From assembly GCA_016193485.1 (NCBI GenBank), contig JACPRZ010000064.1, positions 1 to 64,000 on the forward strand: 64,000 nucleotides of DNA. The letters are read 5' to 3'. Source of the DNA: Bacteroidota bacterium (GTDB taxonomy: Bacteria; Bacteroidota; Bacteroidia; JACPRZ01). Below are positions 25,812-33,351 of this stretch, in pieces. The position numbers were made by a program, and so were the translations under genes. Positions within the stretch are counted from its first letter, which is position 1. The number at the start of each line of letters is the position of its first letter. A model generated the notes under the pieces. It worked only from the letters and a program-made list of their open reading frames with translations. It was not told the DNA's origin and did no database searches.

Positions 25812-26464
25812 TTTACGAGCAATAATGTTGTCGTTACTCCCGATAAAACAAAAACTGCTGCCGAGAGAAATTTTGTTTTTCTGTTTTCCCTTCTCAATTT
25901 TTTATCTACAAGATTCAATTTGTCCGCGAGAGCGGTTTGCTGAGCGAGGGAATTATTTACAACATTATTCATCGCAAAAAAACTTTTTTCACAAACGGTT
26001 AATGCAGAATCTTTATTCTGAATAACTGTTTTTAAGTCGAAAATTTCGTTGTCGCATAAACTGTCTCCGATTGCGGCTTCAGAAATAAATTGTGTCACTT
26101 GTTCTTTCAAAGAATCGCAAGCCCCTCCTAAATCCTCCCCGTTGGGGAGGACTTTTAATGCAGACGGAGTTTCAATCGTTCCCTCAATTTTCTTTCGCAT
26201 AAAATTTATTCTTTGTCTTGATTCACCCAGCGCAGTTTCTGTTTTTACAATTTGTTTTTGCAGAGAATTATTTTTCTGCACCCAGTATTGAATCTCATTT
26301 TTGTATTTGTTTTCAATCGCACTCACTTGTCCCTGCATTTCCTTCACTGCAATTTTTGATTCCTTCACTTCCGTTTTAAATCCTTCCATAGAGTGAAAAA
26401 GAAAATAAGTTGAAATTGCAGAGAGTAAACTGAAAATAATTGTCATGATTATTGTTCGTTTCAT
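25808..26464 (-). CDS. Coiled-coil membrane protein (spanin-like?)
   Basis: 218 residues: N-terminal TM (TIIMTIIFSLLSAISTYFLF), long coiled coil with Cys pairs, C-terminal TM (FLSAAVFVLSGVTTTLLLV). The layout suits an envelope-spanning lysis protein, but a TM at each end is not the classical i-spanin. A palindromic repeat is translated in frame in the middle (LKVLPNGEDLGGACDS, 26121-26157). Confidence 0.5.
   Translation of the reverse strand: MKRTIIMTIIFSLLSAISTYFLFHSMEGFKTEVKESKIAVKEMQGQVSAIENKYKNEIQYWVQKNNSLQKQIVKTETALGESRQRINFMRKKIEGTIETPSALKVLPNGEDLGGACDSLKEQVTQFISEAAIGDSLCDNEIFDLKTVIQNKDSALTVCEKSFFAMNNVVNNSLAQQTALADKLNLVDKKLRRENRKTKFLSAAVFVLSGVTTTLLLVK
26121..26157. repeat. Palindromic repeat translated within the spanin-like gene
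   Basis: CCTCCCC-gtt-GGGGAGG with flanking cctaaat and gactt, in frame. Same family as the intergenic copies of this element. Confidence 0.7.
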
Positions 26465-26706
26465 AGTTGTTGGTTTTTGTTTTCGTTGTTAAATGGTTTT
26501 ATTTTTCTTTCTATGGAATAACCGAAACATCCCGCACCGATGATGCTCACGAATGAGTAAAACATATATTCGGGAACTGCTATACCGAAAAACTGTTGTG
26601 CGAGCCAAGAGATAATTGTAATCACGACAAAAATCATTGTTACAAGTTCCCGAAGGTTGTAGCAGCCCTCTTTATCCTTCAGTATCTGTTGTACAAATTC
26701 TTTCAT
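26461..26706 (-). CDS. Holin-like small membrane protein
   Basis: 81 residues from ATG 26706: an amphipathic N-terminus (MKEFVQQILKDKEG), two TM segments (LVTMIFVVITIISWLAQQFF and YMFYSFVSIIGAGCFGYSI) and a charged tail, the layout of class II holins. It sits between the lytic enzymes and the spanin-like gene. The longer frame to 26763 only reads through a repeat. Confidence 0.6.
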   Translation of the reverse strand: MKEFVQQILKDKEGCYNLRELVTMIFVVITIISWLAQQFFGIAVPEYMFYSFVSIIGAGCFGYSIERKIKPFNNENKNQQL

Positions 26707-26715
26707 TGTATTTTG

Positions 26716-26755
26716 TTTTATCCCCCTTCCCTTCGGGAAGGGTTGGGGATGGGCT
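26716..26755. repeat. Palindromic repeat in the lysis region
   Basis: CCCTTCCC-ttc-GGGAAGGG followed by ttggggatgggctt; an almost identical copy is at 29474-29511. Confidence 0.65.
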
Positions 26756-27424
26756 TTAGTCATTGGTGTCGTAATAATAAAATCCGATTAATCCGATTCC
26801 GAGCGTTAATGTTCCGATGGCGATTCTTCTCAATGATTCTCTTCTCATTGCTCTAAAATCAAGCAGCGTGTAAGTGAATTTGTTTCCGTAGAGTTTTGCG
26901 TGCCGCTCTGCGAGTTCAAGAAAAAACTCAAAATCGCTGGCGTTGGCGAAGACCTGGCATCCTGCGGAAAACCTGTCCACCACTTTGGTTTTTCCCTGTG
27001 CGAATGCGCGGTGAATGTTGATTCCTAAAAAACCTGTCTCTTTGTATCCGTTGAGAAAATCAAGTTTTGCGTTTCTGTCGTAATCACGAATAATCGTTAC
27101 CGGTTTCGCCTGCACCAACGCCTTGTATTTTCCCAGATGTAATCCGATTTCATAAGCATCAACATACTGTCCCTGTGCAAGAATTGCCGTGCCTTGCGGC
27201 TGCATTGGGTTTTTCAGCCAGTAAGTTCCCGGGTCGGTGGTCGCCTTAAAAATGTGATATTCCCATTTACTTGGTTTTGACTTATAGAAAATATGGAGTT
27301 CATCGTCAAAGCGATTCGGTAAAACATTCTTTGAACGAATCCCTACAATGTTGAGTTCGTAAGGTCGCGTGTTAAGCGCATAACCTTTGCGCTTTAAAAT
27401 GGATTTTACTCTCGGAAAAATCAT
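26756..27424 (-). CDS. Phage peptidoglycan-active enzyme with SAGC motif (L,D-transpeptidase-like)
   Basis: 222 residues with GIRSKNVLPNRFDD, TDPGTYWLKNPM, GTAILAQGQYVDAYEIGLHLGKY, and the likely active site FLGINIHRA ... RFSAGCQVFA, where Cys and His recall the YkuD-type HG...SxGC centre. I associate this protein type with lytic phages and related elements, including tailless ones, where it is thought to be an endolysin. A TM helix near the C-terminus (IGTLTLGIGLIGFYYY) would anchor it. With the amidase upstream it makes a double lytic set. Confidence 0.65.
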   Translation of the reverse strand: MIFPRVKSILKRKGYALNTRPYELNIVGIRSKNVLPNRFDDELHIFYKSKPSKWEYHIFKATTDPGTYWLKNPMQPQGTAILAQGQYVDAYEIGLHLGKYKALVQAKPVTIIRDYDRNAKLDFLNGYKETGFLGINIHRAFAQGKTKVVDRFSAGCQVFANASDFEFFLELAERHAKLYGNKFTYTLLDFRAMRRESLRRIAIGTLTLGIGLIGFYYYDTND

Positions 27425-27444
27425 GGTTAGTGAGATTTGACGAA

Positions 27445-27879
27445 CTATGCTGCCTGCTTAAATTCTGGTTCATAATTTTTGAGCCACTCCTTTACATCAA
27501 AAGATGGACACGCCTTATTCACATCCGGAAAATCCCTGTGCCCGAGAATCTCTGCACTGCGATAGCGGTTTGAGAGTTCCACTAATTTGTCAAACATGGC
27601 ATGAATCTGCCTTGCCGAACGGTTATCAACCGGCTTGCCTTCTTTGTCAATCCCACCGATGTAGGCGATGTGGATGCAATCATGATTATGTCCATACGCG
27701 CCATAACTGATTTCTTTTTCTTCAAGCAGTTGAACGATTTCTCCATCACGCAAAATCAAATAATGGTAACCGGGTTTATCCCACTTGCGGACTCCTTTCC
27801 AATACTTTTTTATCGCCTCCACTGTGGCGGTCGGCTGTGTTGCGGTGCAATGCACCACGATGTATTTAATGTTTCTCAT
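27445..27879 (-). CDS. N-acetylmuramoyl-L-alanine amidase (Amidase_2)
   Basis: 144 residues: VVHCTATQP, GYHYLILRDGEIVQLLEE, SYGAYGHN, IHIAYIGG and HRDFPDVNKACPSFD give the zinc-binding His residues and Cys of the phage T7-type amidase/PGRP fold. Cleaves the amide between MurNAc and L-Ala of peptidoglycan; here it is a probable endolysin. Overlaps the upstream gene by 4 bp. Confidence 0.92.
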   Translation of the reverse strand: MRNIKYIVVHCTATQPTATVEAIKKYWKGVRKWDKPGYHYLILRDGEIVQLLEEKEISYGAYGHNHDCIHIAYIGGIDKEGKPVDNRSARQIHAMFDKLVELSNRYRSAEILGHRDFPDVNKACPSFDVKEWLKNYEPEFKQAA

Positions 27880-28772
27880 AGATATTTTATGGTTGATGTT
27901 TTGACAATAAATTTCTTTCCGTTGTTTTCAAAAAGAGTGAATCCATTCTTTATGGCGATTTCAGTTCCAAGAATCATTTTATCAGGGACTTTTGCTCCTT
28001 CGCTGGGCGTATGCCACACGGTGGTCGGCTCTTTTGTAATCACAGTAAAACCGTCAGTTCCCGAAAGTGACCACTTGCTTCCATCGTATTTCAAGCCCAT
28101 TCTTGTGAACTCCAACCGGATTTGCTGTTTCTGCTTCTCATCCGAAAAACTACCAAGCAATCCGTTCACGAGCGTCTGGCTCACTCCCCGCAAGGTGAAT
28201 TTTTTGAACTCGTTGCTTACGGCAGAGTAATCCTCTTTGCTGTTCATCTTTTTCAGGGAAGAAACAACTCCGCTGATGTTTTTGTTCACTGCATCCTTGT
28301 AGAGTTGCTTTGCGAGTTCGCTTGCATTAACACTCGGTGTCTGCACAAGAACATTGTAAGTGTTTGCATCAATCGTCTCCGGAAGATTTAATTTTTTCAG
28401 AGCGGAAAGGAGTTCGTTTCCGAAATCACCATCTGCACCAAAACGCGGGAGAATTTCTTTTCCATACTTCGCAACCAGAGCGTTCTGCAATGCTTTTACT
28501 TTCGCTCCTTTGCTACCCTTTTTCAGAGGGAAATCATCGTTGCGGTTCTGCTGCTGGGTGAAAAAAGAGGGAACGAATGCGCTCTTCTGCGGAGGAAGCG
28601 GAACATTGGAAGATGAATCCTCTTCCTCATCCTCTTTTTTCTTTTTCCTCTTCTGATAATATTCCCATCCGAAATAACTCAGCAACCCTGTTGCCGCTAC
28701 TCCCAAGCCGATGAGGAGATATTTTTTCTTCTTTCCCGCTCCATCTTTTTCGGGATTTGATTTCTGTGCCAT
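27876..28772 (-). CDS. Membrane protein with peptidoglycan-binding domain
   Basis: 298 residues: a lysine-rich N-terminus, a TM helix (YLLIGLGVAATGLLSYFGWEYY), an acidic linker, then a PG_binding_1 domain (LKKGSKGAKVKALQNAL ... FGADGDFGNELLSALKKLN, ~residues 85-150). The rest is uncharacterised and ends in a beta-rich segment. N-terminal TM plus wall-binding domain suits either a virion membrane-associated entry protein or a lysis accessory. Confidence 0.7.
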   Translation of the reverse strand: MAQKSNPEKDGAGKKKKYLLIGLGVAATGLLSYFGWEYYQKRKKKKEDEEEDSSSNVPLPPQKSAFVPSFFTQQQNRNDDFPLKKGSKGAKVKALQNALVAKYGKEILPRFGADGDFGNELLSALKKLNLPETIDANTYNVLVQTPSVNASELAKQLYKDAVNKNISGVVSSLKKMNSKEDYSAVSNEFKKFTLRGVSQTLVNGLLGSFSDEKQKQQIRLEFTRMGLKYDGSKWSLSGTDGFTVITKEPTTVWHTPSEGAKVPDKMILGTEIAIKNGFTLFENNGKKFIVKTSTIKYL

Positions 28773-28773
28773 T

Positions 28774-29472
28774 TTAATTTTTGGGTTTTGATGTAATCGT
28801 TTTCATCCAGTCGCTGTAATCCAAAAAACCGACTTCGTCTTTCAAGTCTTCAAGCATATTCTGCTTGTAGAGTTTTGCGTAATCCTTGCCGACTTCAATA
28901 AATGCCGCCTGTGTCGGAATCTCGTCAAACACCGCTTTGAGCGCTTCTTCATCCGTTCCGGGAAAAAATCCATATTCTTTGTCAAAGGCGGCTTTCATTC
29001 GCTTCGCCCATTCGGAATAATTTTTGGATGTCAGTTGCTGCGCCTCTTCTCCCTTCTTTCCGATTCTGTCGGGTTTGGCGTTGATAATCGCAAGCATCTC
29101 GTTGTATTCTGTGCTCTGCAACTCATCGCTCAAATCCCGGTAGATGCTGCTGTTGTAAAGTTTCTGATAAGAACCTGCGACCTTTGTAAAAACCTGTTTG
29201 CTCGGAATCTCTCTCAACACACTTCTTAACTGTGCAGTATTCGTTCCGGGCCACCCATCGTTTTCAAAAGCCATTTTTATGCGCTTGGCATAAGTGGCGG
29301 GGTTTTCTTCCTCAAATGATTTTTTTTCCTCTCTGTTGGAAAATAATTTCCTGACGATTTTCCTCCCGAGAAAAAAAGTCCCGACAGAAATCACTACCGC
29401 TCCGCCACCGTAGAGTAGTTTTTCTTTCAGGGAGAAAGAGTTTTTTCCTTCTATGTTTTTTGTCGCACTCAT
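28774..29472 (-). CDS. Membrane-anchored protein with two annexin-like repeats
   Basis: 232 residues: a TM (LLYGGGAVVISVGTFFLG, ~20-37), then two ~75-residue repeats with the pattern YAKRIKMAFEND-W-PGTNTAQLRSVLREIPS...Y..LY...L..DL..EL and WAKRMKAAFDKE...GTDEEALKAVFDEIPT...Y..LYK..ML.DLKDE. The GT(D/N)E-AL spacing is that of annexin-type helical repeats, though calcium sites are not obvious. Unusual for a phage-like gene. Role unknown. Confidence 0.6.
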   Translation of the reverse strand: MSATKNIEGKNSFSLKEKLLYGGGAVVISVGTFFLGRKIVRKLFSNREEKKSFEEENPATYAKRIKMAFENDGWPGTNTAQLRSVLREIPSKQVFTKVAGSYQKLYNSSIYRDLSDELQSTEYNEMLAIINAKPDRIGKKGEEAQQLTSKNYSEWAKRMKAAFDKEYGFFPGTDEEALKAVFDEIPTQAAFIEVGKDYAKLYKQNMLEDLKDEVGFLDYSDWMKTITSKPKN

Positions 29473-29473
29473 T

Positions 29474-29511
29474 TTTTCTCCCTTCCCTTTGGGAAGGGTT
29501 GGGGATGGGCT
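29474..29511. repeat. Palindromic repeat between small genes of the element
   Basis: CCCTTCCC-ttt-GGGAAGGG plus ttggggatgggctttt, nearly identical to 26716-26755. Confidence 0.65.
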
Positions 29512-29512
29512 T

Positions 29513-29695
29513 TTACAATCCGAGATATGTCTTTGCCAGTGATGTTTTGATTGGGTCGTTTTTCACCACATCCGCAAGTTTCTGCAACTCCATTCCTGTG
29601 AGGTAAGTCGCAAGAACAGCAAGGGCTTTGAGTTTTGCTTCCGCTTCCTTTTCCGTGTCTGCGGGAACAGAAAAATTGTAAGTATATTTTTTCAT
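29513..29695 (-). CDS. Small protein of 60 residues
   Basis: MKKYTYNFSVPADTEKEAEA start; alpha-rich, no TM. Its start overlaps the upstream stop by 4 bp, like the other genes of this block, and its codon use is normal. The longer frame over the same DNA (29469-29792) is a shadow. Function unknown. Confidence 0.65.
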   Translation of the reverse strand: MKKYTYNFSVPADTEKEAEAKLKALAVLATYLTGMELQKLADVVKNDPIKTSLAKTYLGL

Positions 29696-30507
29696 TTTTT
29701 CGTTTGCGTTTTTGAGTTGATGTTAAGCAGTTCTGCAACCGGTTTGATATTGCTTTTGTCTGTACCGAGTGTGTCAATGATGGAGAGGACAATATCTAAT
29801 TCCTGCGGATTGAATTTCTCTTCCAGCATTTTTCCCGCTTCTATATATCGCTTTTCGGTTTCGGAGAGTTCGCTTGTTTTTTCTGAAGATGCTTTTGAAA
29901 AACTCGCTTCTTCTTCCGGTTTTTTTTCGGTTTGCTGCCCTGCAAGATTTTCTTTGGGATTTTTTTTCAGTGAGAGAAATTGCGGAGCGAGTTCTTTGAT
30001 TACAGCGGCAAAGTCGCCCATGCTTTTTGCATCCTGTAACTTTTTTTCTGTGTCGGCAATAATCCCTTTCAGTTTCTCAATGAAATCCTCCGCTTCGCCA
30101 AGTTTTCCCTTTGTGGTTTCCAGTTCTTTTTTCACCTGCTCGCAATCCCATCGTTCTTTGGCAATAGTTACTTTCTCCTCAATCTTCGCGTCCACTTCGG
30201 GTCCGCTCAATGTTTGATTTTGCTGAACGGGTTGCGATTTGTTTTTCAGAAGATAAATGTTCTTCTTGTAGCGATTAGAATTCGGAGTGTTGTAATAGAG
30301 CACAGTTACTTTCTGAGTATCTTCATCAAGGTATTGCTCATGGCGGTCAAAATCCTCAATGTTGTCTGTCCTGGGTACGATTTTGAAATCGTCCACAAAA
30401 ACCTCAAAGTATTGCGTCTTGTTTTGCTCCTTCATCTCCTCCAGCCACATTTTGAATTGCTGGATTTTCAAAGGAGAATATTGCATCGTGTTGCTGTTGT
30501 CTTTCAT
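29692..30507 (-). CDS. Coiled-coil protein of the structural block
   Basis: 271 residues: a beta-rich N-terminal ~95 residues (FEVFVDDFKIVPRTDN, VTVLYYNTPNSNRYKKNIYLLKN), then an alpha-helical coiled coil (IEEKVTIAKERWDCEQVKKE...) and a K/E-rich C-terminal part. Overlaps both neighbours by 4 bp. May be a minor capsid or scaffold protein; not recognised. Confidence 0.55.
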   Translation of the reverse strand: MKDNSNTMQYSPLKIQQFKMWLEEMKEQNKTQYFEVFVDDFKIVPRTDNIEDFDRHEQYLDEDTQKVTVLYYNTPNSNRYKKNIYLLKNKSQPVQQNQTLSGPEVDAKIEEKVTIAKERWDCEQVKKELETTKGKLGEAEDFIEKLKGIIADTEKKLQDAKSMGDFAAVIKELAPQFLSLKKNPKENLAGQQTEKKPEEEASFSKASSEKTSELSETEKRYIEAGKMLEEKFNPQELDIVLSIIDTLGTDKSNIKPVAELLNINSKTQTKK

Positions 30508-30833
30508 GGCATTCGCTTTTTATGCTTGGGTATTCCCGCCACAAAGCGCAGGCGGGTGATTCCCGGAGCGTTGTTTTTTATTTTGATTGAACCTTGGAAT
30601 TCATATTTCAACTCATTGACATTTTTTAAACTCAAATCATATACTCCCATTTCTCCCGCAACATTCACATCTGCCGACTCATCTGCGAGAATCCACAATT
30701 GGTTGTAAGCGTTCACTTCCCTCAATTCTCCCGGATGAAGAACAAAGTGTTTGATTTGCATATAGTGGCTCTTTCTATATCCCAAATCGTCCATTCTTCC
30801 TTTCAGGATTTCTATGGCGGAGTCAATCGTCAT
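30504..30833 (-). CDS. Small beta-rich virion-like protein
   Basis: 109 residues: predicted beta strands with HFVLHPGELREVNAYNQLWILADESADV, MGVYDLS and LKYEFQGSIKIKN. The pattern resembles a small jelly-roll or spike protein and is not that of an enzyme. Overlaps both neighbours by 4 bp. Virion role is inference. Confidence 0.45.
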   Translation of the reverse strand: MTIDSAIEILKGRMDDLGYRKSHYMQIKHFVLHPGELREVNAYNQLWILADESADVNVAGEMGVYDLSLKNVNELKYEFQGSIKIKNNAPGITRLRFVAGIPKHKKRMP

Positions 30834-31360
30834 TTTTTCTTTGTAGCAATTTTAAACCACAACGCAAGGATGATTTCATAAGATGTATCCTGCTTTAATG
30901 ATTCTCCCAAAAAATCTTTGTAAAATCCTGAAATCACTGTGCTGTGTGCATCAACATTTATTTTCTCCATCTCTTTTTTATTTCCGTGCGTCCAGTCCCT
31001 TTCACGAAACCCGGTTGTGAATAGCGGATTTGAAAAATCCTCTCCTGCAAACGGGTCTCTGACGAGGGTTCCGTAAAAGAGATTAGGTTTTCCGGGACTC
31101 TGGAGTTTTAATTCGCCTATAACCGATTGTTGTTCTTTTGATTCAATGGGTCCCGGAGCAGGAGATATGATTTCCGCTCCTTTGGGTATTGCGGGAACAG
31201 GAGGGAGAATCACCCCTCCGCTTGCTTTCCTTTTCATTCTCACTCCGGTTTCAATTCCAATGAGCGCAATGGCGTTCATTGGAATTTTCACCTGAAAGTT
31301 TTTGATTTCTCCTTTCTGGGAAATAGAAATCACCTCTACTATGGCTTGTTCTTCTCTCAT
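30830..31360 (-). CDS. Uncharacterised structural-type protein
   Basis: 176 residues with a beta-rich start (EVISISQKGEIKNFQVKIPMNAIALIGIETG), a Pro-rich linker (ILPPVPAIPKGAEII) and a C-terminal beta-rich part (HSTVISGFYKDFLG, YEIILALWFKI). Candidate jelly-roll-like capsid or vertex component by position and composition; no family recognised. Confidence 0.45.
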   Translation of the reverse strand: MREEQAIVEVISISQKGEIKNFQVKIPMNAIALIGIETGVRMKRKASGGVILPPVPAIPKGAEIISPAPGPIESKEQQSVIGELKLQSPGKPNLFYGTLVRDPFAGEDFSNPLFTTGFRERDWTHGNKKEMEKINVDAHSTVISGFYKDFLGESLKQDTSYEIILALWFKIATKKK

Positions 31361-31740
31361 AGTGAATCATCCATTTCGCATTCAAGTGCAAAGTGAAAAG
31401 TATAGGGCGCAAAGGGCGTCCTGCTTTCATCGCTGTCTTTGTAATCCACCCGCACGGTTCTGTTACCGGGAATGACATCCTTCAGTTTTTTAAACCGGTC
31501 ATTCATCGGAGTGGAAATTCCAATCATCAGCCACTGGGTTAAAAAGTTTTCGGGAAAAATTTCCACTTTGCTGATTTCAATCCGCTGCGAGCCGCGCAGA
31601 TAGGGCATTTCCGGTCGGAAAGAACCGATGATGATTCCCTTGATGCCGACAATGTTTTTGTCCAATTCAAAAGTTGCCGTAACCGTTTTGTTCGGTTCGT
31701 TCACCTGAAAACCGAATGGTTTGTAAATGGTTGTTATCAT
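31357..31740 (-). CDS. Small beta-rich protein, candidate minor capsid
   Basis: 127 residues from ATG 31740 (MITTIYKPFGFQVNEPNKTV). Alternating strands (VTATFELDKNIVGIKGIIIGS, IEISKVEIFPENFLTQWLMIGI, YTFHFALECEMD). A longer frame to 31917 is not supported, because its first 59 residues run through the intergenic gap into the upstream gene. Overlaps the next gene by 4 bp. Confidence 0.5.
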   Translation of the reverse strand: MITTIYKPFGFQVNEPNKTVTATFELDKNIVGIKGIIIGSFRPEMPYLRGSQRIEISKVEIFPENFLTQWLMIGISTPMNDRFKKLKDVIPGNRTVRVDYKDSDESRTPFAPYTFHFALECEMDDSL

Positions 31741-31825
31741 TTTCGTTTGTTGTTTGTTGTTCGTTGATAGTTGGAAAGCGGCAGAGGTTTTACTGCCTGC
31801 TGCCGCTGCCAACTGCAAACTGAAA

Positions 31826-32557
31826 TCACGGAGTGGTAATCGTTCCGTGCAATCCCACCCACACATTCGTGTTCGGTGCGATACCTTCCATCGTGCCGAG
31901 TTCCAGGGTGAGTTCAATCAGGATGTCATCGTGAATGAGGCGCGGGTTCGCTAATTTGTAATAGCCGGTCGGAACCCCATAAAAATTCCGGGTTTTGAAA
32001 ACGGAGTTGCTCGTGTCGGGAACAATCTGCTTTTTGTTCGCTTTCAGATTAAATTCTCCGTTGGCGATGGCGGGGAACTCTTCAACGAAATCGTACTTAG
32101 TCGCCATGATTTTGTCTTTGGTAGCGTCTGCTGATACGCCTCCGAGCAGAATAATTCCGCTCACCAAGAGCGCCTGATTTTTCGGCAACTTGGCGTTGGA
32201 AATATTCCTCAAGCCGATTTCCTTGTCATCCTGCGTTTCAAAAAGTTTGACGGTTTTTGAGGAAACGGGTTTTACGGAATAAATCACCGTGTCAGCCAGG
32301 CGCAGTTCGCCTTTCTGCAATGCCTGTTTGATGTGCGCTGGGAGTTCGGAAAAATGTTTTTCCATTTCCGCGCGGCTCCCCCTGCTCGCAGGCGGATTTG
32401 CGGTGAGGCGGTTAATTACACGACCCCTTTTAATCGGGTTCATTTTGCGGAGCGCACCGAGAACTTCACCGATGAGTTCATCGTTGTCTCCGTCCAGTCC
32501 AAGCAACGCACCAGCGTTGTTGTACATTTCTGCTGTTGTTTCTAATTCTCCAAACAT
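31826..32557 (-). CDS. Candidate major capsid protein of the element
   Basis: 243 residues, no TM or coiled coil. The N-terminal ~95 residues are helical (LLGLDGDNDELIGEVLGALRKMNPIKRGRVINRL); the C-terminal ~140 are beta-rich (KGELRLADTVIYSVKPVSSKTVKLF, ALLVSGIILLGG, LANPRLIHDDILIELTLELGTM, VWVGLHGTI), consistent with a single jelly roll. First in the block of small beta-rich genes and flanked by membrane proteins. No homolog recognised; identification as capsid rests on composition and place in the operon. Confidence 0.45.
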   Translation of the reverse strand: MFGELETTAEMYNNAGALLGLDGDNDELIGEVLGALRKMNPIKRGRVINRLTANPPASRGSRAEMEKHFSELPAHIKQALQKGELRLADTVIYSVKPVSSKTVKLFETQDDKEIGLRNISNAKLPKNQALLVSGIILLGGVSADATKDKIMATKYDFVEEFPAIANGEFNLKANKKQIVPDTSNSVFKTRNFYGVPTGYYKLANPRLIHDDILIELTLELGTMEGIAPNTNVWVGLHGTITTP

Positions 32558-32576
32558 AGTTTTTGAGTTTTTATCA

Positions 32577-32656
32577 GCCCATCCCCTTCCTCTGCATTAT
32601 GCAGAAGTGAGCTTCGTTGTTTTTTCCACTCTCCTTCGGGGAGGAAGGGAGGGGTT
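32577..32656. repeat. Composite palindromic repeat
   Basis: Contains TTCTGCAT/ATGCAGAA and CTCC-ttc-GGGGAG hairpins plus the AGCCCATCCCC half-repeat of copies at 26716 and 29474. Confidence 0.55.
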
Positions 32657-32663
32657 TTGTTGT

Positions 32664-33290
32664 TTAAAAATTCTGCTCCGAAGGGTCAAAGTTGCCCATC
32701 TCATTTCCTTTCATTTCCCCCTGTTGTTTCTCTGCGTGCTTTTCTGCGCTTTCTTCAATCTGCTTTTCAATCTTGTCAAGCGCAGTGAGGTCAAGTTCTT
32801 TTCCACCTTCCAGTTCTTTGTTTTCGGGATAGGTGAAGTATTGCACTTCGCCCACTCCTTTCGTTCCTTCTTCTTTCTTCTCTTCTTTCTTCATGACTTT
32901 ATCAAGGAAAAGTTTCTGCTGAAAGGTGTCTTTGAAATTCAGCACCCGTTCTTTGGCTCCTTCAATCACGCCTTCAAAGCCCTCTTTCGGAGTTCCTTTC
33001 ATTTGTTCTCCGGTTTTCTGAAATCCGTTTGCCGCCATCATTCCCACTCCGAAAACCGAAGCGAGACGGCTTTTGTAATAGTGTCCGAGACCGGTTACTG
33101 CTGCGCCCACAATCAGCGAGGCGCGACCGATGGCGGAGCCGGCAACGCCACCTGCAACCACGCCAATCACCACATCTTTCAGTGTCTCAATGGCGGTATT
33201 TTTCACATCGCCTTTTGTCTCAAGGTCGCTGGTGATGGCTCCGAGCAGGGATTCTTTTTCCGCTGCTTTTTCGTAAGAGTTTTTTTTCAT
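32664..33290 (-). CDS. Glycine-zipper membrane protein
   Basis: 208 residues. Residues ~35-70 form a Gly/Ala-rich hydrophobic hairpin (VVIGVVAGGVAGSAIGRASLIVGAAVTGLG), typical of glycine-zipper or virion-membrane proteins. The C-terminal half is Glu/Lys-rich and disordered-looking. Consistent with an internal-membrane component of a virion. Function unproven. Confidence 0.55.
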   Translation of the reverse strand: MKKNSYEKAAEKESLLGAITSDLETKGDVKNTAIETLKDVVIGVVAGGVAGSAIGRASLIVGAAVTGLGHYYKSRLASVFGVGMMAANGFQKTGEQMKGTPKEGFEGVIEGAKERVLNFKDTFQQKLFLDKVMKKEEKKEEGTKGVGEVQYFTYPENKELEGGKELDLTALDKIEKQIEESAEKHAEKQQGEMKGNEMGNFDPSEQNF

Positions 33291-33351
33291 TGTATTTGAT
33301 TTTAAATTGTTGATTACACAGATTGATTTTTGATTGCACCGATTATTTTTT

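Noticed and set aside
26707..26763. Longer start of the holin-like gene
   Set aside because: The extra residues (KAHPQPFPKGRG) are translation of the palindromic repeat.
29469..29792. 107-residue frame on the minus strand
   Set aside because: It is a shadow of the 60-residue gene at 29513-29695 and reads through a palindromic repeat at its end (HPQPFPKGRE).
31741..31917. N-terminal extension of the 31357 gene to 31917
   Set aside because: The added 59 residues come from the gap and the 3' end of the upstream gene in another frame; a good ATG with an overlap-coupled downstream stop is at 31740.
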